Source: Gaiellasilicea sp963731615
GTDB lineage: Bacteria; Actinomycetota; Thermoleophilia; Gaiellales; Gaiellaceae
Length of the DNA stretch: 64,000 bases
Assembly: GCA_963731615.1 (NCBI GenBank)
Contig: CAVSWD010000002.1
Span: 124,001 to 188,000 of the forward strand
Direction of reading: 5' to 3'
This document shows positions 8,203 through 18,291 of this stretch, one piece after another; position 1 is the stretch's first letter, and every line of letters starts with the position of its first letter. Under the pieces are notes generated by a model. That model did not search any database, was not told the DNA's origin, and saw only the letters and a list, made by a program, of their open reading frames with translations. The translations under genes and the position numbers were made by a program.

Positions 8203-9959
8203 GCCGCTACCCGGTTCCATGGGGCGAACGCGTTGTCGACGCCGCGGAGCGCCGGCTCGAGGTCCGGATGGTGGCGGAGCAGCACGTCGCTCATTGTCGT
8301 CTTCTCGATCCAGTCGAGGCCGGTCTGCGTGTACGTCTCGGCGTTGTAGTCGCGTGTGAAGAAGCGGTCGCTCTTCAGCCGCCGCGATGCCATCAGGATG
8401 AAGACCCGGAACGCCGTGTCGCTGAAGCCGAATCCCTTCGGCAGCGGCTCGGCGTAGAGCCCGACCATCAGGTCGACCCGCTCGACGTCGCCGTAGACGC
8501 GACGCAGCTGCCGCGCCCACTCCGGGTTGTCGGTCAGCTCCTCGAAGGTCGCAGCCGGCTTCAGGTGGAAGAGCCGCCGGAATTCGTTGTAGCGGGGCAC
8601 GCCGCGCTCGCGGACACGGAGGATGTCGATCGCAGCGAGGTCGACGACGGTTCCGTCCGGCTTGCGCAGCTCCTGCAGGAAACGGGGGTAGTTGTGCAGT
8701 GTGATCGCGCCCGGATGCGCGATCCCGAACGAGTAGAAGGCATTCGTGAAGCCGAGCTCGTCGAGCCGCGCCCGGACATCGTTCACGCCCAGCTCGCGGA
8801 ACGTCAGCTGCTGCAGCACCCTGTCGTTCTCGATCGAGTGGAACGTGAAGTCGTCGGGCAGGAGCGGGTGCATGCGGTAGACGGCGACGAACTCCTCCGT
8901 CAGCGAGTAGGGGACGCCGTGGTGCTCGGTCGCCGAGCCGGGGATGCCGCCGAGCACCTCGTTCGAGCTGCGTTTCCCCAGGCGCTGACCGAGGATTCCG
9001 TACCAGTTCGCGCGCATCGCGTACTTCGTCGTCGGGTGGGCGATGATCGCCGGTGTCCATTCGACGGTGTGGATCTTCGCCATCAGCGCCGCCGTGATCA
9101 GCCGCGCCGTCTCGAACAGCCGGCTGTCGGACCAGTTCGGGTGCTCCTCGGCGAGGCGGTCGGCGATCGCGTTGTGCTCGCGGGCGAAGAGCGTGTGCAG
9201 GAGCGCGAGCCCGAGCCAGAAGTTGCCAGCGACGCCCGCGAGGTCGACCTTGTCGTCGAGGTCACGCGGCAGCTGCCCGTCCGGGTCGAGCCGGAGCCGG
9301 CCTCCCTTGCGCTCGCGCAGGGCAGAGGCGAGCGCGGGCTCGCTGCCGTAGATCTGCGAGCCGTCCCACCAGTGGGAGTCGGCCGTGACCCACGTGGCCG
9401 CGCCGCCGCCGGCGTCCGGCGAGGGGTCGGGACGAGTCCGGTCGATCCGCATCGGGCGGTCGGTCCAGGGGTCGTCGTCTGCGAGCTCGAGCTCGAACGG
9501 CTTGTCGGGAAGGTTCTTGCCGTGGCTGAACCAGTCGTGCACCTCGAACTGCAGCCACGCGCCGGCGAGCACGTTCACGATCGTTGCGGGCACGAACTCA
9601 TCGCGTGTGAGCAGCTCGCGGCTGACCAGGCGCGGATTCGGGTCGAGCAGGCCGGGCAGCGGCTCAGGGTGGGTGCGGTCGAGCGGCACGTTGCGGCCGA
9701 AGCGCGCGCCGATCATCCCCATCGCCGGGCGCTCGAGGTCGTTGTAGCTCCCGTCGAGAGTGCGTGAGCCGCGCGCGCCGCTGTTCGCGGGCGCCTTGGC
9801 TCCGCCCGCACCGGTGTCGTACAGGTTCAGCTCGCGCAGCCGGGTGCGGAGGCCGACGAGCGTGAGCACTCCGAGCGGACGCGGTAGCCGGTCCCAGCCG
9901 AAACGCCGGTCGAGCGCGCCCGCCGTCGCGGCGAGCAACTTCGAGAGCCCCAGCGCCAT
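8199..9959 (-). CDS. Animal-type haem peroxidase / cyclooxygenase-alpha-dioxygenase-like protein
   Basis: 586-residue haem protein of the peroxidase-cyclooxygenase superfamily. The distal haem His lies in FEVHDWFSHG (about residue 140), as in plant alpha-dioxygenases (HDWxDH). Around residue 383 it has YRMHPLLPD, equivalent to YxxHPLLPD of cyclooxygenases, which holds the catalytic Tyr and proximal haem His. Such enzymes oxygenate fatty acids. ATG at 9959 has an AAAGGAGA ribosome site 4 nt upstream. No signal peptide. The MBL and kinase genes follow in a likely operon. Confidence 0.88.
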   Translation of the reverse strand: MALGLSKLLAATAGALDRRFGWDRLPRPLGVLTLVGLRTRLRELNLYDTGAGGAKAPANSGARGSRTLDGSYNDLERPAMGMIGARFGRNVPLDRTHPEPLPGLLDPNPRLVSRELLTRDEFVPATIVNVLAGAWLQFEVHDWFSHGKNLPDKPFELELADDDPWTDRPMRIDRTRPDPSPDAGGGAATWVTADSHWWDGSQIYGSEPALASALRERKGGRLRLDPDGQLPRDLDDKVDLAGVAGNFWLGLALLHTLFAREHNAIADRLAEEHPNWSDSRLFETARLITAALMAKIHTVEWTPAIIAHPTTKYAMRANWYGILGQRLGKRSSNEVLGGIPGSATEHHGVPYSLTEEFVAVYRMHPLLPDDFTFHSIENDRVLQQLTFRELGVNDVRARLDELGFTNAFYSFGIAHPGAITLHNYPRFLQELRKPDGTVVDLAAIDILRVRERGVPRYNEFRRLFHLKPAATFEELTDNPEWARQLRRVYGDVERVDLMVGLYAEPLPKGFGFSDTAFRVFILMASRRLKSDRFFTRDYNAETYTQTGLDWIEKTTMSDVLLRHHPDLEPALRGVDNAFAPWNRVAA

Positions 9960-10025
9960 GTGTCTCCTTTGCGTCAGCCTCACCGCAGGCGTCCCGGGAT
10001 GGGAAGGGGCTCGGGGTTGATGAGT

Positions 10026-10047
10026 ACAGCGTTGATGAAAACACTGT
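10026..10047. promoter_or_regulatory. Operator-like inverted repeat upstream of the peroxidase gene
   Basis: ACAGCGTT-N6-AACACTGT is an inverted repeat with one mismatch, 67 nt before the peroxidase ATG. Two direct GTTGATGA copies (10016-10023, 10031-10038) overlap it. The form resembles TetR-family operators, but no regulator gene is adjacent. Confidence 0.4.
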
Positions 10048-10073
10048 GGGGCCTTCGCGTCAACGCGCGAGCG

Positions 10074-11081
10074 TCAGCCGAGCCAGCGGCGCCGCTTCGG
10101 GCGCGCGTCGGTGCTCTCACCCAGCAGGCGCGCAGCTTCCAGGAGGTCGTCCGCCTCCAGGGTCGTCACCTCGGCGCGGTCGAGTTCCCCCAGCGCCCGG
10201 CCGTCGACCTGCGCCAGCCGCAGCGCCTGCCTGTTCAGAGCCTGCTCGAAGATCGTCCGCGCATAGCGGGCGTTGCCGAAGCCCTCGCCACGCGCGGCGT
10301 TCGCAAAGATCCGCTCGAGCGCGTCCTCCGCTCCCGCCCCGAGCTCGTACTCGTGCTCGGCCGCCAGCCGCCGGGTGATCTCGAGCAGGTCGAAGGTCGA
10401 GTAGTCGGGGAACGAGATCTCGCGAGCGAAGCGAGAGCGGAGACCCGGATTCGAGTCCAGGAACGCCCGCATCAGCCGCGGATAGCCGGCGGCGATGACG
10501 ACGAGACGGTGCCGGTGGTCCTCCATCCGCTTCAACAGTGTCTCGACCGCCTCGGCGCCGAAGTCGAGCCGCCCGTCGCCGCCGCCCGGCGTGAGCGCGT
10601 ACGCCTCGTCGATGAAGAGGACGCCATCGAGTGCGCGCCGGATCGCTCGGTCGGTCTTGATCGCCGTCTGGCCGACGTACTGGCCGACGAGCGACGCCCG
10701 GTCGACCTCGACCAGATGCCCCTTCTCGAGCAGGCCCATAGCGCCGTACATCTCGGCGAGCAGACGCGCCACGGTCGTCTTGCCGGTGCCCGGGTTGCCG
10801 AGGAAGACGAGATGCTGGCTCGTCGCCACCTCCGGAAGCTCGTGCTCTTTTCGGCGCGCCTGCACCTGGAGAAACGCGAGCAGCGCGTGCACCTGCTCCT
10901 TGACCGTCTCGAGGCCGACCAGCCCGTCCAGCTCGGCTTGCACCTGTGCGAGCGGTCGTGGCGGCTCGCGGCGCGGCCCGAGGCCGAGCAGGTCCTCCAG
11001 CTCCGGGCCGGCGGTGCGACGGAGCTGGTCGCCGATGCGGCCGGCGGCATCTCTCAGGTTCTCGAGCGGGTTGGTCGGCAT
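10074..11081 (-). CDS. CbbX/SpoVK-like AAA+ ATPase
   Basis: 335-residue AAA+ protein of the CbbX (rubisco activase-like) / SpoVK family. Walker A is GNPGTGKTT (about residues 93-101), Walker B VLFIDEAYAL, and sensor and arginine-finger regions are in NPGLRSRFAREISFPDY. The N-terminal linker contains LDGLVGLETVKEQV, typical of the group. No rubisco genes are in the window, so its remodelling target is unknown. ATG at 11081. Confidence 0.88.
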   Translation of the reverse strand: MPTNPLENLRDAAGRIGDQLRRTAGPELEDLLGLGPRREPPRPLAQVQAELDGLVGLETVKEQVHALLAFLQVQARRKEHELPEVATSQHLVFLGNPGTGKTTVARLLAEMYGAMGLLEKGHLVEVDRASLVGQYVGQTAIKTDRAIRRALDGVLFIDEAYALTPGGGDGRLDFGAEAVETLLKRMEDHRHRLVVIAAGYPRLMRAFLDSNPGLRSRFAREISFPDYSTFDLLEITRRLAAEHEYELGAGAEDALERIFANAARGEGFGNARYARTIFEQALNRQALRLAQVDGRALGELDRAEVTTLEADDLLEAARLLGESTDARPKRRRWLG

Positions 11082-11100
11082 GAGCGGCGTCTACCCGATC

Positions 11101-11730
11101 TCAGCGTTCTTCGAGCGCGCGCTGGAGCGCCGCAACCTGCTGCTCGAGCCGCGTGACGCGCTCCTCGAGCGGACTTTGTGTTGATTCAACACTTTCTCTT
11201 GCCGTCGAGCGGTCGGGTTCAGTGCCACCGGTCTCGCTGCCGGGCTCGCCGGCGCCCAGCAGCTGCTGCCAGCGGTCCTGGCTCTGGCCGGGCCGTCGCG
11301 GCAGCTTCTCGACGAGCTCGTGCTCGGCGAGCTGATCCAGCGTCTTCTGGACGTCCTCGAGCGAGCCGTAGGGGTAGAGGCGCTCGACGCGCTGCTTCAG
11401 CTCGCCGGGCGTCTGCGGCCCGCGCAGCATCAGGACGCCGAGGAGCGCGATCTGCGACGGCACCCGTCCGAGCGCGTCGTCGAGCAGGTGCCGGTACTTC
11501 GCCACGCGGCTGCCGGGGCCGCTCGCGAGCCGAATCCAGCCGCGGCGGGAGAGTCGCTCGAGCGCTCCGCGGATCGTCGCCTCGTCGTAGTCGACGACCG
11601 GCTCGCGGTTCGTCGCCTGGTTGCAGGCGAGCCGGAGCCCGTTCAGCGAGAGCGGGTACTGATCGGGTGTCGTCCGCTGCTTCTCGATCAGACAGCCGAG
11701 GATCCTGATCTCGACGGCGTCTGCGTCCAT
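11101..11730 (-). CDS. YceH/DUF480-family protein
   Basis: 209 residues with the winged-helix DUF480 pattern: RILGCLIEKQRTTPDQYPLSLN, then LACNQATNREPV near residue 35, and a second wing with GQSQDRW. The C-terminus is a short coiled coil (LEERVTRLEQQVAALQRAL). Molecular role of the family is unclear. ATG at 11730 lies 7 nt after a TAGCCT -10 box. Codons near 11175-11196 are unusually AT-rich and form a palindrome (see findings). Confidence 0.88.
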   Translation of the reverse strand: MDADAVEIRILGCLIEKQRTTPDQYPLSLNGLRLACNQATNREPVVDYDEATIRGALERLSRRGWIRLASGPGSRVAKYRHLLDDALGRVPSQIALLGVLMLRGPQTPGELKQRVERLYPYGSLEDVQKTLDQLAEHELVEKLPRRPGQSQDRWQQLLGAGEPGSETGGTEPDRSTARESVESTQSPLEERVTRLEQQVAALQRALEER

Positions 11731-11737
11731 CGTGCGC

Positions 11738-11743
11738 AGGCTA
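11738..11743 (-). promoter_or_regulatory. -10 box (TAGCCT), leaderless promoter of the YceH-like gene
   Basis: TAGCCT on the minus strand sits 7 nt before the ATG, matching the leaderless spacing seen at other genes here. Confidence 0.5.
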
Positions 11744-11825
11744 GCGCTGTCGAAGCCCCGGCCGCTGCCCGAGCTGGGAACGCGTTTCTTCACACTCCCT
11801 TTCGAGTTTGTTGACAGCCGGGCCG

Positions 11826-11831
11826 TACGGT
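11826..11831 (+). promoter_or_regulatory. -10 box (TACGGT), leaderless promoter of the PD40/RTX gene
   Basis: TACGGT is followed by six bases and then the ATG at 11838. Confidence 0.5.
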
Positions 11832-11837
11832 GTGGAC

Positions 11838-13166
11838 ATGATCCGTACGGCGTCACTGCTGGCCGTCGCGCTGCTCCTGGTCTTACTCGGTGGCGCCGCG
11901 GCGCGGCCGGCCGCCGCCGGTTGCTCGCCGAGCTACTTCATCCACGACCATGCGCCGACCTGGTCTCCGACGGGAGAACGGATCGCGTTCGAGCGGCACG
12001 ACATCGGCTGCGGCCGGCCCGTGTTCGCGTCGGTCATGAGAAGCGACGGCCGCGAGCAACGACGTCTCGGGCACTCTGGGTTCGGGCATCGTCTTGGGTG
12101 GACGCCCGACGGCGCCTCGGTGGCGCTCGACGTGTCTTACTCCCCGGACGGTTCGCGGCTCACGCTCGTGACGGGCTTCCCGTCGCATGTCTTCGTCCAG
12201 GCTGCGGGAGGTGGCGATCGCCGTCCGCTCACGACCGGCCCCGGCGAGGCGAATCCTGCATGGTCGCCTCGCGGCGATCGAATCGCCTTCGAAGTCACGG
12301 GCGGCATCGACGTGGTGCTCCCGGATGGAGGCGGCCGGCGTGCCGTCTGGCGCGGCGAACCGACGGGAGCAGGTTTTTCCTGGTCGCCCGACGGCACGCG
12401 GATCGCGCTCCTTCGCCGCAGCGACGTTCGTTACTCGGCCGACCGGCTCCACCTCGTCGACGTCGACCGCGGCGTTGGCGCGGACATCGCGAGTGGTTCC
12501 TTCGTCGAGCATGCTCCGGCGTGGCGGCCGGACGGACAGCAGCTCGCCGTGACGCGCCGGTTACCCCCGCAGGGGTTCGACGAGGTGCCAACTGAGATCG
12601 TGACCGTGCGTCCGGACGGTTCCAACCTTCGCGTCTTTGGGCCTGGCGCAGAGCTCACGTGGTCTCCCGACGGGTCGCGCGTTGCGTTCGTCTGGAACGG
12701 TCACTGCCCCTCGACGAGGCTCGGCGTGTACGTCGGGAGCGGGGATGGGCTCGAGTCGCGCCGGCTGACCAACGACTGTCAGATCTTTGGCGGATCGGAG
12801 GCAGACGTGCTGCGGGGAACTCCTGACGACGATGTTCTCTCAGGCATGGACGGAGACGATCGGCTCCTGGACGGGTATGGCGAAGACCTGCTCGCGGGAG
12901 GTGCGGGCAACGATCGGCTCGATGGAGGCGAACAGGCCGATCTCCTGCTCGGAGGAACCGGGAACGACGTCCTCGTCGGAGGCGGCGGTCGCGACCTAAT
13001 CTACGGCGGGCCTGGACTCGACCGCATCCAGGGCGGGATCGCGAAGGACCGAATCGAGGTGCGGGACGGTGAGCGCGACATCGTCGCGTGCGGGCCGCAG
13101 GACGACCTGGTCGTCGCAGATCGCATCGACCAGATCGCCCGAGACTGCGAGCGCGTCCTCGCTTGA
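11838..13166 (+). CDS. Secreted TolB-like PD40 beta-propeller protein with RTX calcium repeats
   Basis: 442 residues. Signal peptide at 1-27 (hydrophobic core LLAVALLLVLLGG, cleavage near AAAG). Residues about 30-310 hold repeated WSPDG/WSPRG/WRPDG motifs, the PD40 blades of TolB-type propellers. Residues about 320-400 are RTX-like nonapeptides (GGAGNDRLDGG, GGTGNDVLVGG, GGPGLDRIQGG) that bind Ca2+ and fold outside the cell. Cys residues flank the propeller. Probably an exported binding protein or enzyme; the ligand is not predictable. Confidence 0.88.
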   Translation: MIRTASLLAVALLLVLLGGAAARPAAAGCSPSYFIHDHAPTWSPTGERIAFERHDIGCGRPVFASVMRSDGREQRRLGHSGFGHRLGWTPDGASVALDVSYSPDGSRLTLVTGFPSHVFVQAAGGGDRRPLTTGPGEANPAWSPRGDRIAFEVTGGIDVVLPDGGGRRAVWRGEPTGAGFSWSPDGTRIALLRRSDVRYSADRLHLVDVDRGVGADIASGSFVEHAPAWRPDGQQLAVTRRLPPQGFDEVPTEIVTVRPDGSNLRVFGPGAELTWSPDGSRVAFVWNGHCPSTRLGVYVGSGDGLESRRLTNDCQIFGGSEADVLRGTPDDDVLSGMDGDDRLLDGYGEDLLAGGAGNDRLDGGEQADLLLGGTGNDVLVGGGGRDLIYGGPGLDRIQGGIAKDRIEVRDGERDIVACGPQDDLVVADRIDQIARDCERVLA

Positions 13167-13176
13167 TCCTTGAGCC

Positions 13177-13206
13177 GATCCCGCCGGCTAAAAGGCCGGC
13201 GGGATC
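13177..13206. terminator. Bidirectional terminator hairpin between convergent genes
   Basis: A perfect 12-bp stem (GATCCCGCCGGC / GCCGGCGGGATC) with a 6-nt loop containing TAAAAG. It separates the PD40/RTX gene from the convergent flavoenzyme gene, whose stop codon falls at the loop. Confidence 0.75.
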
Positions 13207-14586
13207 GGGTGATTCGAGCGGACGAGATCCGTGGGGTCCACGATCGCCTTGATCCGGCGCAGGCGGTGGTAGCTCGCGCTGGAGAAGAGCGTCGCCGCCT
13301 TCCTTCGCGACTCCGCGAAGTTGAGGTACGTGTGCTCGGCCTCCCAGGGGGTGAGCATGCCGCGGAGCCGCGCCACCGAAGCATCGACCACCTCGCGGGC
13401 CTCGGGCGTCGGCGCGATCCCGAGCGCGTACATCAGGTACGGCGCCTCCCAGGCGTCGATCGCGCCGTGCTGCGAGCGAGCGCCTGGCGACCGCGCCGCC
13501 GAGGTGGCGGATCTCGGCCGAGAGGATCGGCGTCCCGACGACGTGCTCGACGAAGAGGTCGATCAGATGGTCGTCGACGTCGTCGAGCATGCCGCCGTCG
13601 CCCGCACCGGGCGCCGGGCCTTCCGGGTCGAGGTGCAGCCGACTGAGCTCCTCGACCGGGATCGCCGCGACGGTGTCCATGACCGGCCCGAGAGACCGCA
13701 GCGGCTCGAGCAGGCGCTCGCCCTCGGCGGGCTCGCCAGACCAGATCGCCTCGACGACGACGAACGACTGGCCGCGGATCGGCTCCGGGATCTCCGGGAT
13801 CGGCGGGAACTGGAAGATCCGGCCGACCGAGGTCATCTCGTCCGGCAGGTCGTCTGTCCAGGCGCGCCACGCCTTGAGGATCTCGCTCGCGCGGTCGACC
13901 GGGTACCAGAGGATGCCCGCGTAGACCTCGGTGATCGGGAAGAGGTTGAACTCGATCGCCGTGACGATCCCGAACGAGCCGCCGCCGCCGCGGAGGGCCC
14001 AGAACAGATCGGGCTCGTTCGCCCAGTCGGTGCGGACGAGGTCGCCGGAGGCCGTGACGACCTCGATCGCGGTGACCTGGTTGGCGCCGATGCCGTGCTT
14101 GCGTGCCAGCCAGGAGAGGCCGCCGCCGAGCGTGTAGCCGACCACACCGACGTCCGGTGAGGAGCCGGCCAGCGCGGCCAACCCGTGCTCGGCGGCCGCC
14201 TCGACGACCTCGATCCAGATCACGCCGGCCTCAACCCGCGCGATCCGGTTCTCGGCGTCGATCGTGACGCCGCGCATGCGCTCGGTCTTGAGCAGGATCG
14301 TGTCGTCGAGCGATCCCATCGCCGCGGCGCCGTGACCGGTTCCCTGCGGTGCGACGCGGAGGCCGCTCGCCCGCGCGAACGCCACGATCGCCGCCACGTC
14401 CTCGGCCGATTCGGGCAGCGCGACTGCGGCGGGCCGCTGGTCGACGGTCAGGTTCCAGGCGAGGCGCACCTCGTCCCAGGCGTACTCGCCCGGCGCAACG
14501 ACGTCGCCGTCGAGCAGGTCGCGAAGCGGGCTCACGTCGAGCCCTAGATCCTCGTATCGTGCTTCGGGTTCGAAAATTTGCGTCAT
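13188..14586 (-). CDS. FAD-linked oxidoreductase, BBE family (frameshifted)
   Basis: Berberine-bridge-like flavoenzyme. Frame 1 (ATG 14586 to about 13480) has the PCMH FAD domain: APQGTGHGAA with the likely flavin-linked His, GYTLGGGLSWLARKHG, and ALRGGGGSFGIVT. The C-terminal BBE segment (YLNFAESRR...SSASYHRLRRIKAIVDPTDL...NHPIP) is in another frame down to 13188. One extra base near 13470-13485 explains this; corrected length is about 465 residues, normal for the family. Substrate unknown. Confidence 0.8.
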
Positions 14587-14992
14587 CAGGGTTCCTCCGG
14601 TTTCGATGGCTCAATGATGCGACGCGCGAGGGGGCCGGCACATCGGCCCGGAGGTGGAAGCTGCTCCGTCTCGGGGACGAGATCCGCGTCGTCCTTGAGG
14701 CGGTGTGGTAAACCGCACCCGGGACTGCGGGAGGGCTATTTCGAGAGCGTCACGGGTTCTGCCGGCGACCCAGTGTTCTGGGTGTCCTCCACGTTTCGCG
14801 GTCGCTCAGTGGAGCTTTGCCGATCGCTCGCCCTTGGGTAGTCCTCGAGTGAGTGTCGTACCCAGCTCACTATTCGACCTCCCTGTCCCTTGCGGACCGC
14901 CCTGTTCGCCCGCTGCGTGTCGTCTCGGCCGACGCCCTCACATGGGCCAGCGGTTGGGAATGTCGCCTGAGCCAGCCCGTTAAGGTCACACC
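14587..14992. other. Intergenic stretch without a convincing gene
   Basis: Open frames here are short and show no protein-like composition or motifs. Base composition is less GC-rich than the flanks. I see no promoter, repeat or RNA gene I can support. Confidence 0.4.
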
Positions 14993-15331
14993 GTGACCGC
15001 GTCCGAACGCCTTTTGTGGCACGCAGGTCTGAGCGCGGCCGGTGGCCTTGCGCCTGGCTCGATGTCAGCAGTGACTTCGCAAGGCGGCTCAGCCGCCATC
15101 GAGGCCGCGACGGCCGACTTCATCACCGCACTCGATGAATACAACCACGAACCGAATGGTCAAATCCCGTCCGAAACCATGGGATCGGGTGACGACAACA
15201 TCCCTCGAAGTCTCGCCTACGCAGTCGGCGAAGTTGTCACGATGCTTCGTGAGAGCGATTCCGACCGTGCCGCTTGCGTGTCGAGACCGCGTGGCAGGCT
15301 GTGCTGGCAGGCGACATCGATGACTGGGTGA
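14993..15331 (+). pseudogene. Unknown protein, probably frameshifted remnant
   Basis: A GTG-started frame gives about 90 plausible residues (ATADFITALDEYNHEP, LAYAVGEVVTMLRESDSDRAA). A coherent continuation, RVETAWQAVLAGDIDDWVSTLL, is in another frame from about 15274. This suggests one indel near 15270-15280 in a small alpha-helical protein. Codon use is more AT-rich than in neighbours, suggesting foreign or decaying DNA. No family recognised, and the true 3' end is unclear. Confidence 0.4.
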
Positions 15332-15402
15332 GCACGTTGCTGCCGGAGAGTCCGCCCGCGAGGCGTAGAAACGGCCTGCGCCCGTCCTCGCCGCGACCCC
15401 GC

Positions 15403-17073
<1,671 letters not shown>

Positions 17074-17182
17074 GCTCCGCTCCGGCGCCGGCAAAGCCGG
17101 CACCTCCGCTCCTGGCCGGCTCCGTCGAGCCTACGCCGGCTGACCGCTGCGTTTCCGGGTTCCATGGAGGGGACGATAGCCA

Positions 17183-17188
17183 TAGGGT
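17183..17188 (+). promoter_or_regulatory. -10 box (TAGGGT), leaderless promoter of the MaoC gene
   Basis: TAGGGT plus six bases then ATG at 17195. Confidence 0.5.
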
Positions 17189-17194
17189 CCCGCC

Positions 17195-17641
17195 ATGCCC
17201 GAGTACACCTTCGAGGACTTCGCGGCCGGGCAGGTCTACGAGCTCGGCAGCACCAGCGTCACCGAGGAGGCGATCGTCGCGTTCGCGCGCGAGTTCGACC
17301 CGCAGCCGTTTCACCTCGACCCTGACGCTGCGGCGGAATCCGTCTTCGGCGGCCTGATCGCCAGCGGCTGGCACACGGGCGCGATGTGGATGCGCCTCTA
17401 CGTCGACTCGCTGCTCGGCGGCGCGTCCAGCCAGGGCTCGCCCGGCGTCGAGGAGCTGCGCTGGCTCGCGCCGGTGCGACCGGGCGACACGCTGACCGGC
17501 CGCCTGACGGTGCTCGAGACGACGCCGTCCGAGCGCCGGCCCGACCGGGGCACGGTCCGCATCCGCGGCGAGATGGTGAACCAGGACGGCGTCACTGTGA
17601 TGTCGATGACCTCGCGCGGCCACTTCGGCAGGCGGCCGTGA
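17195..17641 (+). CDS. MaoC-like (R)-specific dehydratase/hydratase
   Basis: 148-residue hot-dog-fold protein of the MaoC family, which hydrates enoyl-CoA thioesters. The catalytic Asp/His region is visible as REFDPQPFHLDPDAA (about residues 32-46). LRWLAPVRPGDTL and the C-terminal hot-dog strand follow. The stop overlaps the methyltransferase start by 4 nt. Predicted leaderless start. Confidence 0.9.
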   Translation: MPEYTFEDFAAGQVYELGSTSVTEEAIVAFAREFDPQPFHLDPDAAAESVFGGLIASGWHTGAMWMRLYVDSLLGGASSQGSPGVEELRWLAPVRPGDTLTGRLTVLETTPSERRPDRGTVRIRGEMVNQDGVTVMSMTSRGHFGRRP

Positions 17642-18282
17642 CCGGCTGCTGCGCCCGGCACGGCCAGGAGGAGTTCTTTGGCGAACGGAGTGCCCGGCGC
17701 GACGCGGCCGGCTACCGGAAGAACGGGCCCGACCCGATGGCGCGCTCGCTCGCACGACGCGCGGCGACCCGCAGCCTCGCAGGCGCGACCGTGCTCGAGA
17801 TCGGCGGCGGCGTCGGCCAGGTCCTGCTGGAGCTGCTGCAGCGGGGCGCCGCGAAGGGAGAGGTTGTCGAGCTGCTGCCGAGCTACGAGCCGTACGTTCG
17901 GGAGCTCGCGGCCGAGAGCGGCCTCGCGGATCGTGTCTCCTTTCGGACTGCCGACCTCGTCGCGGACCCGGAAGCTGCGAGCCCGGCCGACGTCGTCGTC
18001 CTGAACAAGGTCGTCTGCTGCACGCCGGACGGCGTCGAGCTGGCCGGGATCGCAGGCTCGCTGGCACAGCGCACGCTCGTGCTCAGCCATCCGCGCCAGG
18101 TCTGGTGGGTCAGCGCCGCATTTGGCGCCGTCAATCTGTATCTCCGTGTGCGCCGCCGCCGCTTTCGCGTCTTCATCCACCCCACCCGTGAGCTCGACGC
18201 CGCCATCGAGGCGCAGGGGCTCGAACGGGCGTCCGAGCGAAATGGGCCACTGTTTCGGATCGCGGCGTTCGAGCGCAACTAG
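17638..18282 (+). CDS. Class I SAM-dependent methyltransferase
   Basis: 214 residues with the SAM motif VLEIGGGVGQVLLELLQRG (motif I, about residues 53-71), FRTADLV and a later VVLNKVVCC. The GTG start overlaps the MaoC stop (GTGA). Near the C-terminus, WWVSAAFGAVNLYLRVRRRRF may contact membrane. Two N-terminal Cys (GCCARHG) are notable. Substrate unknown. Confidence 0.85.
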   Translation: MTGCCARHGQEEFFGERSARRDAAGYRKNGPDPMARSLARRAATRSLAGATVLEIGGGVGQVLLELLQRGAAKGEVVELLPSYEPYVRELAAESGLADRVSFRTADLVADPEAASPADVVVLNKVVCCTPDGVELAGIAGSLAQRTLVLSHPRQVWWVSAAFGAVNLYLRVRRRRFRVFIHPTRELDAAIEAQGLERASERNGPLFRIAAFERN

Positions 18283-18285
18283 GCT
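18280..18285 (+). promoter_or_regulatory. -10 box (TAGGCT), leaderless promoter of the LON-domain gene
   Basis: TAGGCT spans the methyltransferase stop and lies 6 nt before the ATG at 18292. The same hexamer precedes the aminotransferase and Ser/Thr kinase genes. Confidence 0.55.
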
Positions 18286-18291
18286 TCCCCG

